Shown piece by piece: positions 32,893 to 45,260 of a stretch of 64,000 bases of DNA. The position numbers were made by a program, and so were the translations under genes. The stretch lies in NCBI GenBank assembly GCA_021521415.1, contig JAIQDT010004248.1, positions 1-64,000 of the forward strand, written 5' to 3'. Each line of letters opens with the position of its first letter. The first letter of the stretch is position 1. The notes beneath the pieces are model-generated. The model saw only the letters and a list, made by a program, of their open reading frames with translations. It was not told where the DNA came from and did not search any database. The DNA comes from Bidens hawaiensis. Taxonomy: Eukaryota > Streptophyta > Magnoliopsida > Asterales > Asteraceae.

Positions 32893-33185
32893 TAGATATG
32901 AGGTTCATTTGTTTAACAAACTTAAAGAATGAACCCTCATTTGTTACAATACGTTAATCACCTAACGAATGACCTCATTCGGTCATCCCATTCGTTATGA
33001 CTCATAAGGAATGAGGATATACATTAGCGGATGGCCACATTCGTTAACACTCTTAACGAATGTGCCTTACATTATATAACGAATGAGTAATCATTGACTT
33101 ATACATTTACCAAAATGCCCTGATACATTTAATCTAATATACTAATACTTTAACAAAGACCGAGACGGAAAATCTTGTACTAACA
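32893..33185 (-). mobile_element. Part of the 3' LTR of the copia element
   Basis: On the minus strand an LTR start TGTTAGTACAAG (33185 downward) directly follows a purine tract, gatgagggggagta (33199-33186). The LTR runs leftward into the MITE. Its other end and the matching 5' LTR were not found. It contains ATTCGTTA-type hairpins at 32963-33087. Confidence 0.55.
32963..33087. repeat. ATTCGTTA/TAACGAAT inverted-motif array
   Basis: Alternating TAACGAATG and CATTCGTTA words spaced so that neighbours can pair, for example acattcgttaacactcttaacgaatgt. The same family recurs at 46452-46735 and 47211-47508. Confidence 0.75.
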
Positions 33186-33227
33186 TACTCCCCCTCATCT
33201 CGGTTTCTTTGTGTCTTCCAAAATACT

Positions 33228-33809
33228 TTATCTGATAAATTGGTGAGTCTTCCAGTCGTTGCAGCTATGGATCTTGAAAGCATAACATACACGAACCACA
33301 CGATGGAACTGCATCACCAGATCATAACCTTTAACATCCGCCCATCTGATCTGATTATGATAAAGCGCGTCATTTTCAGACTCAGGTAAGTTAACAAGCC
33401 ATATAGGATCAATCACACGTATGAACTCTGTTTTTAGCTTCGATCCTAACATAATAACCGCCTCTCCAGTTCGATTATCATAGTACCACCTGTTGAAAGT
33501 CATGAACAAGCTTTGAGGAAAGATCTTCACTGGCACTTTCTTCGTCGTTTTTGGCGGCTTGACTTGTAAAATAATTTTCCTCCATCCGGTGCGTGGATCG
33601 ATCTCAATGATATATTTGTGAGTTGGCACCTGAGGCTTAAAAAACTTGAATACACAACACGTCTCATGTAACAAATGTTGATAGAACCAATTCGCCCATT
33701 GATTGTTTCCACGATTAATAAATGGTCGATTAGCCAACGTTCTTAGTGTTGGACTCGTTATGCCCAAGACACATATTTTTATTGATGTGGCTAGTACGTC
33801 ATGATCCAA
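33228..33809 (-). pseudogene. C-terminal part of the copia 3' ORF (possible)
   Basis: A 193-residue open stretch ending 42 bp before the copia purine tract. It has HKYIIEIDPRTGWRKI, LQVKPPKTTKKVPVKIF and RVIDPIWLVNLPESE segments that look like a real protein. I do not recognise a domain. The first two codons come from the solo LTR inserted at 33802, so the true frame extended upstream. It may belong to the same 3' ORF as 35735-36578; that is inference. Confidence 0.5.
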
Positions 33810-34793
33810 GTCGGGTCATACCCAATAACAAGCTAGACAAACACCAACAATATTTGTTTACATATGATATGATCATAACAAATGAATATTAACACTTGAG
33901 TTATTTGGAAAGGGGTTTCCAAATATAATGTACTTGTGAAATAAATAAATCATGTGGATGATTTATACTTTGAGAAAGAGTATTTCATATTGTTGTTTAA
34001 AGGGGTTAAGTAACAATATGTCAAGCATGTTACCTATATTGTGTTATGTTGGAAAATAACACAATTGTGTTTTATAACATAAATGGAAAGGTTATAAAAC
34101 AAAATAATAATAATAATAACAATGAAGGAAGGGGCCGGCCACCCCCCCCTCCTTGACTTGATATTATTTTATTATTGTTGCAAGTGAGTTGAGACATGCA
34201 TAGCTTCCTATTGGTTCCTTGGGGTGGTGCCAATTTTGAAAGAATATAATCTTTCTTTCTTTCATTTTCTCTCTAACACAACATAACACAACACAAGTAT
34301 ACTAGAGGAATTCTCTCTCAACTCCTCTCTTCTTCTCTTGGATGGCCAAGAACAAGACCAGATGATAAATCCTCTATGCTGCATTCTTCTCTTCCTCTCT
34401 TTGGACGGCCAAGGAAAAAGGAACCAAGGAGACGATACAAGTGTTGCCAAATCCTAGCTACAAGTGATGTTTGTTGGAAGCTTGGGGTATGCTAGCTTGA
34501 GGAGTTTCATATTCAAGTTCTTGCCTTCTTCATCATCATCTCCTTCCTCTTCCTTGGATTTGAAAGGTAGCTTTAACATGCATGTACTTATAGTGACATG
34601 CATGTGTTTGATAGTGTGTATTTCGTATATGGATCCGGGCTTCGGTTTTGCATGTGTAAAATAGGTTTTATACATATCAAATTAACAAGATTTAAAAAAT
34701 ATTTCCGCTGCGTTTTTGGTAAAATAGGGTTTTTATCACTTTGATAATCTTGTTAAAACCCAACACTCAGATCCCAATGCGGCAAGGATAACA
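33802..34793. mobile_element. Solo LTR with TSD CGTCA
   Basis: Starts TGATCCAAGTCGGGTC and ends GCGGCAAGGATAACA, with perfect CGTCA copies at 33797-33801 and 34794-34798. The 992-bp length, TG...CA ends and lack of internal coding fit a solo LTR, the product of recombination between two LTRs. The superfamily is not assigned. It splits the copia-associated frame. Confidence 0.75.
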
Positions 34794-34812
34794 CGTCAAT
34801 TATACGTCGAAA

Positions 34813-35739
34813 TGTAAGGCCCCGTTCCCGGTGCCCTACACGAGGTGTTGGATTTACTCATAAATACAGTTCTAAAATCAAAGTTAATTAAAATTTTTCG
34901 CGGAATCATAAAAACATCAACCAATATATTACCAATCATTAAATCTTGTCTTAACAAAAGTTAACTTTTCTTAAACATAACATAAAAGTTTCATAATATT
35001 TCTTCTCAAGATGCCAGTCTTCCAGTCCCTACCATGTGCCATCCTCAAGCCAGCTCCTTTAATCTATTTACCCGCGTGCATACTAAAAGTCAGCTACGCT
35101 GAGTGAGTTATAGTTAATCAAATAACATACATTACATTCATATCCTTACTTATACGTGTTCGAAGATACGTATTTGTACTTTACTTACTATCACTTCTTT
35201 CATACCAACTTTACATACATGCATATGCACCTACATACTTTCTTTTATAATTCCCTATGGTATACCATAAGCTATTCTATCTCTAATATCTCAGATATTA
35301 TTAGGGTCTGGTCCCTTCTGTCTCAGATATTATTAGGGTCTGGTCCATTATATCTCATATATTAATAGGGTCTGGTCCCTCTGTCTCGAATAACCATGCA
35401 ACCATACAACCATACCTGTCCATACATTCATTATCATACGTGCATACTTTACATATCTTCTAGTCATAAATATACACACATTCATTCATATAAACATTCA
35501 GTGAATAATAACATTCAATACATAATCATACACATATCATACACTTACCACTTAAGGTAAGTGTATTAACTATCATATAGTAGTGTGCACATAACCCGGA
35601 AAAACGTCACAGATTAAAGTGGGCTATAACTCACCTGTAGTCGGTTCTCACTGAGTTTGTTGAAGATGAATCAAGATTAGAAGTTGGAACATTTTACCTT
35701 AAGGAGTCATCTGGTAAAAGTTGGGAGGGACGGGTTACA
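34813..35739. mobile_element. LTR-like segment TGTAAGGCCCCG...GGGTTACA
   Basis: The left end TGTAAGGCCCCGTTCCCG and right end (read inward) TGTAACCCGTCCC resemble the ends of the long LTR at 53210-57036. It also shares a 'gtcagctacgctgagtgagt' phrase near 35088 with the related gtcagcttgagctgagtgag near 53528. A 34-bp unit containing attagggtctggtcc occurs three times (35286-35390). No target duplication was found: flanks are cgaaa and tcggg. It interrupts the copia 3' ORF. Confidence 0.5.
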
Positions 35740-36578
35740 TCGGGACTTGAGGACGATTAAATGACATGATAGAGTGCTCACGCCTGCGCAACGTGACTGA
35801 TGGACTCACCGGAGCCATCATCTGAGTCACTAGGCTCGGCATAGTAGATAATACAGTCTGCAGTACTGAAACAAACCTCAGATCCAATGACGCGGTCGTC
35901 ACCAAAGTAACGGTAGGTGACACCAGTGAGGTAGTCATAACTGAACTCGGAGAGGTAGGAGCAATAGATACTGGAGCAGGAGGAGGCACAATATTTGTAG
36001 GAATTGAGGGTCGACCCTATATACTTCAATCCCGGTACCCCTCCTCACTCGCTGCTTCTTCGGCTTTTCAGGCTTATAAAGCATAGGAGCTTTACCCTTA
36101 CACTTTTGTGCATATGATCCGCCAAAACCACCATCACCATCATCACCACCATCATTACCACCCGCACCACCATCTGCACCTTCACGCTCTGAATCAGAAT
36201 CATCGTGAATCCAGCGATCATTAAGTGGAGCAATGTAGTCAATGTTGACTAGTTGACCAATCAACCTTTTGTAAAGTGGTTGATTCTGTAAAGTCTGTCC
36301 TCGATATGTCCTGACCTCCTCATGATGTCTTCATTCATATGCTCAAGGAAGCATAAGATCAGCTTTGTTCTTCGGATCTTTAAACAACTCAGGCTGTAGG
36401 TGATTAATGATACGCTGCAAGAAACATGGACACATCAGAAACTTGTGACGTTTGGTCGTGCAGTTCTCCTTGAGATGATAGAAGACCATCTCAGAAAAAT
36501 TAAATGGCTTGTTTAGAACTAACGTGACGAACGCAGACTGCAACATCACCCTACACTCGTCATAACAACCTTTACGCC
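35735..36578 (-). pseudogene. Copia 3' ORF, downstream part
   Basis: Continues the protein begun at 46470 after the element B insertion. It reads CRVMLQSAFVTLVLNKPFN, FNFSEMVFYHLKENCTTKRH and FLMCPCFLQRIINH, then an acidic Gly/Asp-rich linker and a KKQRVRRG basic stretch (36264-35990), ending in Ser/Thr/Pro-rich sequence. Frameshifts occur near 36342 and 35990. The domain resembles the extra C-terminal ORF of Asteraceae copia elements, often labelled a longin-like protein. Its function is unknown. Confidence 0.6.
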
Positions 36579-37176
36579 TGTTTTGGTCAAAAATTAACAA
36601 AGGTGATTTCGTAACCAAATTAGTAAATGAGACTTGGTGCTTGCTTGGAAATGAATGTAAAAATGCTAGAACACGGAGATTTGTTGTGAGGTAAAAACCG
36701 TTATCCTGAGGGTAACAAGAAAAAAACCCCGGGTGGTGAAAACATATCATCACCAGTTTATTAATAGTCAAATTGGTTACAAATGGTGGATTTAGCTGGA
36801 TCGTGATTACCGAATGCGAGTACTACTAAGTCTCGGTGATAAAAAGTGTGTGTATTGATCCAGGGTTTAGCTCTATTTATACATAAAAGAAGCTAACTAA
36901 TCTTCCTAAAATTCCGGAGATAATGGACTACTTCCAACTAGCCGTTTGATTCTCCACGACTTCCTTAAGCACGTGGTAAATGAAATGGTCTAGCTGAAGT
37001 CCGGGTCTTTAGGGAATCGTGGGAACGTCTCACGACTAGGTAAACAAGAGAGAACAACAAATAATTCGTTAATTATACAATATATTAAGGATACTTGTTA
37101 CCTCGGAGGATACCATATTCTAGAATTATCCTAAACATATTGCTCGCTGAGGATACTGAAAATCCGCGCCCTAACA
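36579..37176 (-). mobile_element. 3' LTR of element B
   Basis: 598 bp, TGTTTTGGTC...CCCTAACA in plus-strand order. It is nearly identical by eye to 45261-45858. The internal side carries the purine tract (minus strand aatttgggaacaat, 37190-37177). A tatttatacat TATA-like site lies near 36885. Confidence 0.92.
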
Positions 37177-37401
37177 ATTGTTCCCAAATTAACGGTTGTT
37201 GATATTTATTACAGCTGTAAATTTTTCGAAATTTGAACCCTGCATGCGTGATGGATAAGACACATGTGTCAATCATCTGTGAAAGCTACCAAACCCTTGA
37301 TTATCCCTATATTTACCCGGATAAATAACTCCTATTCATCATCTTTTTCATCTATCCAGGTAAATCACCATATTTTCTTCTTCTTCATTCTCAGAAAAAT
37401 C

Positions 37402-39014
37402 ATGAGTCCAAAGCCTCACAATTCTGGCATTGAAGATTTCATGTCACAAAACCTTCTTGCAAGCCCCAGAAATGAAATATGCATCTTTAATAATAATGAC
37501 ATCATGACTCTACAATCCATAGGCTGTTTCCCTCCGGGAACCGTTTTCAGGACTTTTGATCCCGCTGTTTTTTCCGATCTCGTTTCCAAGACTTGGATCT
37601 GCTTTCCGTATTTTCCCTTCAAAATTGGTTTTTCTTACCCATTCCCATCCTTCACCACCAATATTTTCAATAGAACAGGTCTCAGCTTTGCCCAAACCAT
37701 GCCCATGGTTTGGAGGACTTTACTTGTGTTGGAGAGATTAATTTCTGACCATGCCTTAGATTTGACCCTTTTCGAATTAGCTTTCGTTTATGACCTTCGA
37801 AGCCATGGTTCTTAACGATACCTCCTCAAAACCAAGTCTGACCGAAACCCACTCGTCCTGAGAAACACCCAAAACAATAACCAATGGAAGATGCAATTCT
37901 TTTGAGAGACTCCCTTCCTCATCCTGAAAATCTTCCGTATATTTGGGTTACCCAAAGTAGGATACGTTATCCTGAAGCCGTATACTGATAAGTCTTTGAC
38001 TGATATGTTTTATCTTGTTTTGCAGCTTTGAAGTTTTTTGAAATTGCTCCTCTTGTTAAAGAGACTGAAGACATAGTAAACTTGATCTACCTCCTAGACA
38101 AGGAGAAAGGACCTTTCACCTTCAACCGATCTCTCAAGAGCCTCTTTTCTCAGAGGAATCTGACATGTCTGGTAAGAAGTAACAACACGTTAGCAATAAT
38201 CGTTAGGAAGTTAAGGATATTGACCTTCGATTTAATAGGTAAATCTGTTGCCGCTTTTGGTCTTTACGATATTGAGAACATGTATCACCTGTAGCTCCGT
38301 AAAAAAGGAGGTCTACTCCAGCTTCTTACCTCGTCCCGAGAGCAGTCGAGCAAAGAGTTCAAAAAAGAGGAAGAACCAGGAAGCCACCAACTCCACTCCC
38401 TTGCACGACATCAATTTCCATGAAGCCATGAATAAGACTCAACAAGTATACTGAACATTTATTATCCTAAAGATAATGTATCCTGAAAATAATGTACTAA
38501 ACATCCTTTAATTTGGCAGGGTCTTGAGGTTCTTTCTTCCAGGTTTACTACCATGAACTTGGAGCTCCATGAAGCTAATACCCGCATTGCTGAGTTGATG
38601 AAGATCAGCACCTCTAAGACTAGTCTCTTGGAGAAGAAGAACAAGGAGAATGAGGATCTGAAGCAGGAGCTCGCATTAGCTTGAAGAGAATTGGTCCACC
38701 AAGAAGCAAGCGCTCTGATGAGGATCCAAGAGGTTGCTGATGGAGCCAAGAAATCTACAGCGATCTCCATCTTTCAATCTCGACTCTGGATGGCTAAGGA
38801 GGCCAAGGATGCTGGTATCGACACCCCTTTCTGGGATGTGGTTGCCTGGGAGAAAGTTCTGGCGGAGCTTAACGGAGAAAGCGTGGAGGAGCCAGGACCA
38901 AGTGGGGTGGAGAAAGTAGCAGAGGAGGCTGTGGAGGTGGCAATGAAGGGTGTGGTGAAGGCAGTTGGTGGTGGCGAACAATTGGGTGTTGAGGGCGATA
39001 AAGAAAAGGACTGA
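37402..39014 (+). pseudogene. Antisense gene relic in element B (gypsy-type domain plus coiled coil)
   Basis: Transcribed opposite to the element. The start at 37402 opens a 137-residue exon 1 part with GFSYPFPSFTTNIFNRTGLS and ALDLTLFELAFVYDLRS segments, resembling the PF04195-like domain of the element A antisense gene. A stop at 37813 and frame changes follow. An acceptor ttttgcag precedes the next exon at 38026 (KFFEIAPLVKETED). A basic SSKKRKN piece lies near 38370. A coiled-coil exon starts at 38520 after tttggcag (EVLSSRFTTMNLELHEANTR) and ends at 39014 with an acidic tail, broken by one TGA near 38684. Same layout as in A, but inactive. Confidence 0.75.
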
Positions 39015-40651
39015 GCCCAATTTTTATGGCTTGTGTGTTTGTCATGGTTTGGTGTTGGTTTCTGAACAATTTTAATTTCCTGTCTTGAAACAATCTTATG
39101 TTTAGGATAATAGGATACACTGGTGGAGGGATCTTGATTTTTCAAGACGAAGCCCGTGTTATCCTGGCTTTTGGACATCTGGCAATATTTGGGTAGAGGG
39201 ATCTTGGTTTTTCAAGACAAAGCCCGTGTATTGCCTTTTATTTTCTTACACTTAATGTTAGTAATGACATAATCTTTCAGTTTTAGCAATGTTTTTTTTA
39301 TATATATGTCATTTTAGATAACTTTTTTGATTATGCTTTCATGTCCACGAAATATTTCTAAGTTTTTGAAATAGAGTATCTTGAGGATATCGTATCTTCA
39401 GCATATTCCTTAAACTCCTCGTAGTTAGAACAAAATATCTTAGGGATTATAACCCAGGAAAATGTGTTTTAAAGTCCTAGCATGCATTGAGATAAACTAT
39501 CTTAAGGATAATATATCCTTAAGTCTAGAGTGTTGATGTATATTTTTAAGAGAAATCAACTTGATATGTTTTTAACACAGCACATCCAAAATGGTCTTAA
39601 ACTTTTTAAAGTAAGATATGTTAAGGATAATATATATATGAAACATATCTCCCAAACTTATCATATTTAAAAGTACAATATCTTAGGTTTGTATGTGTAG
39701 AAAACATGTCCTTAATATACTTAGAAAATATCTTAAGGATAACATATCCAGAAAATATATGTTTAAAACCTCTATAAGTGAGATTTGACACAATTAAGCC
39801 GAAAGATCATATTTCAAATAAAATGCAAAGGAAAAGTTAGGTATAAAAGTGTACCTTTGCAGCTGATATTAAGTTAACAAACTTACACACGATGTCCCTA
39901 ATTACTGATTTTTTATACATCATGCTTTTGGAATTTGCTAAGTTAAAAACAACTTAGTAACATCTCTACACTTAGCGACCTGGCCGATCTCCGATCTGTT
40001 AAAACAAAGTTAGATAATTCTGGCGATAAAGCCCATTTATTGGCGACAAAGCCTTTTTACCGGCGATAAAGCCTTTTTACTGGCGACAAGGCCTTTACTT
40101 GAGAGACATAAAAATGTCCAAACCTTAGATAAAATTGGGGAAAGTCCCAAATGTGAGCGACATGAAAATGCCGAAACCTTAGATAATATGAAAATGTTAT
40201 AAACCTTAGATAACATGAAAATGTTATAAACCGTATGTCTGACACGTCTGCCACTTATCTTGAGGATCCGATCTATAGCCAACAACAATCGGATTATCAG
40301 CTGGTCTGGTGCGGCTGCCTCGAACTATAGTCGAACATCGTGCGCTCTAGTCGGGGTGTTACCCAATTCGTTAGAAAGGTGAAGACCTTTAAACCTTAGA
40401 AGATATCAAGGATATCTTATTCGTGTGGGAAGTGATAAGCCTCTAACTGTTGTCAAGATAACGTATCCTTAGGATACCTGCAAGACACTGAACTCTTGAT
40501 GAGGGGTGGGTGGCTAACACCCTTCCGATGCTTAAGTCAGTAAACTTGATAAAGAGATAACAAAGTTTAAATATGAAATAATGTAAAAGTAGATCAGGTA
40601 ACATACCTTTATCCTAAGATGTTAAGGATATGAACATACCAGTTAAAGATA
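39015..40651. repeat. Non-coding middle of element B with short tandem repeats
   Basis: Between the antisense relic and the integrase end. It contains TATCTTAAGGATA-type palindromes (39370-39760), a 26-bp ggcgataaagccttttta unit repeated about four times (40022-40095), and gaaaatgttataaaccttag units (40160-40233). No gene seen. Confidence 0.65.
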
Positions 40652-41806
40652 CTAACAAAAATATACCTTAAGATGGATAACATTCCAAGCTCTTGGTATA
40701 GGAACACCTTCCATAGTGATCAATCTGTAGGCCTTTTTGCCTGTTTCTGAATCGATCAAGTAAGGACCTTCCCATTTTGGAGCTAGCTTTCCATCTGCTG
40801 GGTTAGTGGTATTCTGGAACGCCTTTCTTAACACCATGTCCCCTACTTGGACTCTTCGAATTCGAATGTTCTTATTGTAGGACTTGACTATTCTTTGTTG
40901 ATAGGCCGCCATTCTGTTTTTGGCAAGATCTCTGAGTTCATCAATAGTGTCAAGGTCTTCAGTAAGGCTTTAGTTGTTGGACTCAGTATCTAGGATGCTG
41001 GTTCTTGCTGTGGGGATCACCATTTCTGTAGGGATAACAGCTTCGGTCCCAAACACCAAAGAGAAAGGTGTTTGATCCATTGCATTTTTTGAAGTGGTTC
41101 TATCAGCCCAAAGTACGAATGGCAACTCTTCAGCCCATTTTCCTTTCTTGGACCCCAACTTTTTCTTCAAATTGTTGATGATGATTTTATTACTTGACTC
41201 TGCTTGACCATTGGCTTGAGGGTGTACAGGTGTTGAAGTCACCATCTTGATTCCCCAACTTTCACAAAAATTAGTTGTCCTGTGGCCAATGAACTGTGAA
41301 CCGTTATCACAAATGATCTCTGCCGGGATACCGAATCTCTTCAGGATATAGCACTTGATAAATGAGATCACATCCTTCTCTTTAACTTGTACAAACGCTT
41401 CGGCCTCGATCCACTTGGAGAAGTAATCCATCATGGCCAGCATAAAGACTCTTCCACCAGGAGCCTTGGGCAGCTTTCCCACAATATCCATCCCCCATTT
41501 CATAAATGCCCATTTTGCCATCCTACCTGACATTTCTGGTTTTCTCAGAACAACTTTAATAGGATAATTAGTCTTTACATGAATAGCATGAGTTTCAAAG
41601 TAATGTCTTAATTTAGTAGAAGCCATTATAAGTGCTAAAATTAACTTTTCAAGGTAAGAATACTTGAATTCAGCATCTAGTAGGCTTTTACTTACATAAT
41701 ATATCAGATGTTGTTGACCTTCATGATCTTTGACTAGGACAGCACTTATTGCACTCCCCGAAACAGCTAAGTACAAAGATAGTGGTTCACCATCAACTAG
41801 CTTCAT
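40652..41806 (-). pseudogene. Element B RNase H and integrase, internally deleted
   Basis: The frame from 41806 holds RNase H sequence (IYYVSKSLLDAEFKYSYLEK, LRHYFETHAIHV) ending at GRMAKWA, and then jumps straight to the integrase core [18 protein letters not shown]. The second RNase H domain and the HHCC zinc site expected between them are missing, so a large in-frame deletion occurred. The integrase triad appears present (MDIVG, CDNGSQF, GQAESSNK). A TAA near 40970 separates the last 86 residues (40912-40652, AYQQRIVKSYNKNIRIRR to IPRAWNVIHL). Confidence 0.85.
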
Positions 41807-41911
41807 CAGGAGTGATCCTGAGGATAATTATTCCTTCAAGGATACCAACGCCCTTTCATGCTTCTCTCTCCATTCAAATTTTGGTTCTTCCTCATGATAT
41901 CATAGAAGTCT

Positions 41912-42808
41912 TTACACTTCTGAAGATCTTGAAATGAACCTGTTGATAGCAACAATTCTTCTGGTTAATCTTTGGACATCTTTGACATTTCTTGGCAATT
42001 TGATATCCAGGATGGCCTTGATCTGCTCAGGGCTTGCCTCTATTCCTTTCTTGGTGACCATGTACCCAAGGAATTTTCCAGTTTTGACCCCAAAATGACA
42101 CTTGGCTGGATTCAGCTTCATGTTATACTCATCCAGGATGTCAAATGTTTATGCCAAGTCTTTGAGATGATCCTCAGCCTTCCTTGACTTTACCACCATG
42201 TCGTCTATGTAGACTTCCATCGTGTACCCCAGTTGGTCTTTGAACATCATGTTGACTAGCCTTTGGTGCGTTGCACCTGCATTTTTTAGTCCAAAACACA
42301 TTGCAATATAACAGTATTTACATGTGGGAGCCATGAAGGCTGTGTCTTCTTGATCAGAAGGCTCCATTTGAATTTGTTGAAATCCTGAGGATGCATCCAT
42401 GAAGGTTAGTAGTTCGTGGCCAGCAGTTGCATCCACCATTGAATCAATGTGTGGGAGTGGAAATGGGTCTTTTGGCTAGGCCTTATTCAGGTCTGTGAAG
42501 TCCACACACACTCTCCATTTTCCATTCTTTTTTTGGACTACAACTAGATTAGCCAACCATCTAGGATAATGGATCTCTCTTATCATCTTGGTTTTGAGTA
42601 GCTTCTGCACTTCTTCTTGTATGATGACGTTTCTTTCAGGAGTAATAATAGATTTAGAGATACCTGTCATATCCTCATGTTTCCAGGCGATGGTAGAAGC
42701 TCTTTTCTTTAGGAAGGATACCAATCCTTGTTCGATATCCTCAGACATACCCGATCCTAAGAAAACTTTGATCTCGGTATCCTGAGGATCCAGGGATACT
42801 TCCTTCAC
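41912..42808 (-). pseudogene. Element B reverse transcriptase, broken by stops
   Basis: Segments in order: GMSEDIEQGLVSFLKKRAST and NGKWRVCVDFTDLNKA (42808-42476), a TAG, then FMDASSGFQQIQMEPSDQED, FGLKNAGATHQRLVNMMF and an intact YIDDM box (42439-42149), another stop, and KCHFGVKTGKFLGYMVTKKG (42121-41912). The catalytic Asp residues remain but the frame has at least two stops. Confidence 0.85.
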
Positions 42809-43000
42809 ATCTTGATCCCTAGCTTGCAGGACCTCCCCTGGTTGCTTTTGTAATTTCTATGCTTGAGTAAGCTTTTTAGTCCATTTCATTGATGATGCAT
42901 AACATTCCTTGGCATCCTGCTGATCGCTTTCAATATTGATAACCCCCAAGGACTTGGAAGTTTTATACACTGATGGTATGTTGAGGGTACTGCTTTCATG

Positions 43001-43705
43001 TCATGAATCCATGGCCTCTCTACTAAATCCCACGAGAACCAAGGATCTCGAGATAATTTCAGTATCAGGAATATCCATTTTCTTCAAGGCATCCAGTTGT
43101 ATAATGTTCATGGAGCTGCCTCCATCAACGAGTATCCTGTGCATAAAACAGTTAGCTATACATAAGGTAATTACCAAACCGTCATGGTTGGGATCCACAA
43201 GATCACAACTATCCCTGTCATCGAAGGATATGATTCTTTGAGTTCTTAACATGGAAGTACGGAGAGGTCTTTCTCCGTTGTCCATCTTCGTTTCTTTGGA
43301 ACGCTTCTTAGCTGCTGAATACGAGGTCCCACAGATGTCAGATCCTCCCAAGATAAAGGATACAATCTTTGCTCCGGGCATTGAAGAAGGTGCCCTTTCA
43401 GGTATCTTGACAGGATCCTGACTCTTATTCTTGTTTTTTCCAAACAGTTCCTTCAGGAATCCTTTGCTAAGGAGGTATCCTATTTCCTTCCGAAGTGCTA
43501 TACAATCGTCAGTGCGACGGCCAGAGTCTTCATGGAACGCACACCATTTGGACTTGTCTTTGCCGGATCCGGACATTTCATTTTTCTTGGGCCATATAGC
43601 CTTGTCACTTAAATCCTGCATGGCACATATTACACCACCAATATCAATATTAAAACAATATTCGAAAATTTTAGGATACTCCTCATCGTCTTCGTCTTCT
43701 TCCAC
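43001..43705 (-). pseudogene. Element B gag C-terminus (zinc finger) and protease
   Basis: A Cys/His finger-like CAFHEDSGRRTDDC (typical CxxH...GHxTxxC of Tat gag, with the central His changed) is followed by a protease with ILVDGGSSMNI (usually VDTGSS or VDGGSS) and the Asp active site near 43130. The frame is open over 234 residues but cut off from both gag and polymerase. Confidence 0.78.
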
Positions 43706-43710
43706 GGCGT

Positions 43711-44715
43711 TTATCCTGGAAGTATCTTGTTTGGAATAAGATTTGGGTCTAGAGAATTCTGTGGAGAGTCTGACTTCCTGTTGGTAGACTCATACTTTGG
43801 GATAACCAGATTTCCATGAGCCGTCTTGTCAACCTCTAGCCGAATATATCTTAATGCCCTGTTCCTGACTTCATCAAGATGCCTGCATGGAGTCATGACA
43901 AGGTCATCATAGAAAGGAGAATCCTTTTTCAAGCCCACCTTGAAAGCTTCAATAGCAGCCGCCATGTCGAGGTTTGGGATATCCAAAGCTTCCCTGCTAA
44001 ATCTAGTTATGTAATCCCTTAGGGATTCATTGTTATGCTGAACAATTCTATATAAATCACCTGTCATTTTCTCAAAATATCTACTACAAGAAAATTGATT
44101 ATTGAATAGGTTAATCAAATGAGCAAATGAAGTAATAGTATTGGAAGGAATACTTAATAACCATTTGAGGGCCGGTCTTGTTAGTGTTGAACCGAATCCC
44201 TTGCATAAGCAAGCTTCTTTGATGTCAATAGGGATGGGGTTGATCTCCATCCTTTCTCTGTACTGAGCTACGTGTTCCTCAGGATCCGTAGTGCCATCGT
44301 ACAACTTCATGCTGGGCGTCTGGAACTTCTTGGGGATCTCCACGTCACATATAGGCCAAGTGAACCTGGATAATCTGTGACAGCCTATCGGAACTTCAGC
44401 TATGGGACGGATTATCTCGGGGATATTGGAAATCATATCCTTCATTTTTTGCAATCCCCTGACTATCTCAGGGGATATCCCTATACCCTGTACCGATTCA
44501 CGGTTAGTGTATAAATTAGCATTAAGTAAACTGTTACCGAGATCATGGTTAGGCCTCGGGTATCCTGAGCCTTGACGACTAGTTCCTCCATTGAGGGTAT
44601 CCTCAGGATAAGGCGACGTCTGCATGGGGATATCATCTCCAACATGCACTTCAGAGGAAACCACCGGAGATCCTGACAAGAATATGTTGGCTAGCATGGT
44701 TGAATGAGGATGCAT
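43711..44715 (-). pseudogene. Element B gag capsid region
   Basis: A 334-residue frame with KLYDGTTDPEEHVAQYRERM, LTRPALKWLLSIPSNTITSF, HLINLFNNQF and NNESLRDYITRFSREALDI, the normal Retrotrans_gag core of Tat elements. It is separated from the N-terminal piece at 45205-44918 by a frame break near 44880. Confidence 0.85.
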
Positions 44716-44917
44716 GTTGATGGAGTCCAGTCTCGTTGGTCAGGGTAACTCTGAGGATACCGGAGGGTAAATTCTCCAGTATCCTGCCTACTGCTGAGAA
44801 GGAGTCCTTGCTGGTTGTGCCCCAAGGATCCGTGATTCTAAAGGATAGATGATCCTGGAGAATTAAAACCAAGAACCCTGGGCATGACTGGAGTAGCCTC
44901 CTGCCCTGGCTTCTTTT

Positions 44918-45205
44918 TCATCCCTTCAATTCCTTGAACAGCCTTGAGTTGGTCTTCTCTTGCTGCTTCATGTGTGTTTTGACCTGTTTCATCAAAGCAA
45001 AAATGTCACTGTTAGAGATAACCGGATCTACCCGTGTAGAGGATCCTGCATATGGTGGAAGTTCTCCTTGAGGCTGAGTGTTCTTCTTTGGAATTGGTGG
45101 AGGTCCAGGGTTGGCACTTGAAGCAGCGGTGATCGCCGGAGCAAAAACAGAATTAGTTTTTGGTTGTGAGGCCATAATGAAGGAAATGAAAGTGATTGAG
45201 AACAA
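44918..45205 (-). pseudogene. Element B gag N-terminus
   Basis: Likely start at the Met of MASQPKTNSVFAPAITAASS (about 45175), then Pro-rich sequence and VDPVISNSDIFALMKQVKTH. A stop after FKELKG ends it. It matches the gag start of element F at 30638. Confidence 0.75.
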
Positions 45206-45240
45206 AGTAAATGATTTTTAAAGGATTGAAGCACCGATTA

Positions 45241-45257
45241 CCCCACGGTGGGCGCCA
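45241..45257 (-). other. Primer binding site of element B
   Basis: Minus strand TGGCGCCCACCGTGGGG, three bases inside the 5' LTR (45261-45858). It shares its core with element F. The tRNA was not assigned. Confidence 0.75.
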
Positions 45258-45260
45258 AAT

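Noticed and set aside
34813..35744. Calling 34813-35739 a solo LTR with TSD
   Set aside because: Flanking five-base words (cgaaa and tcggg) do not match, so it is listed only as LTR-like.
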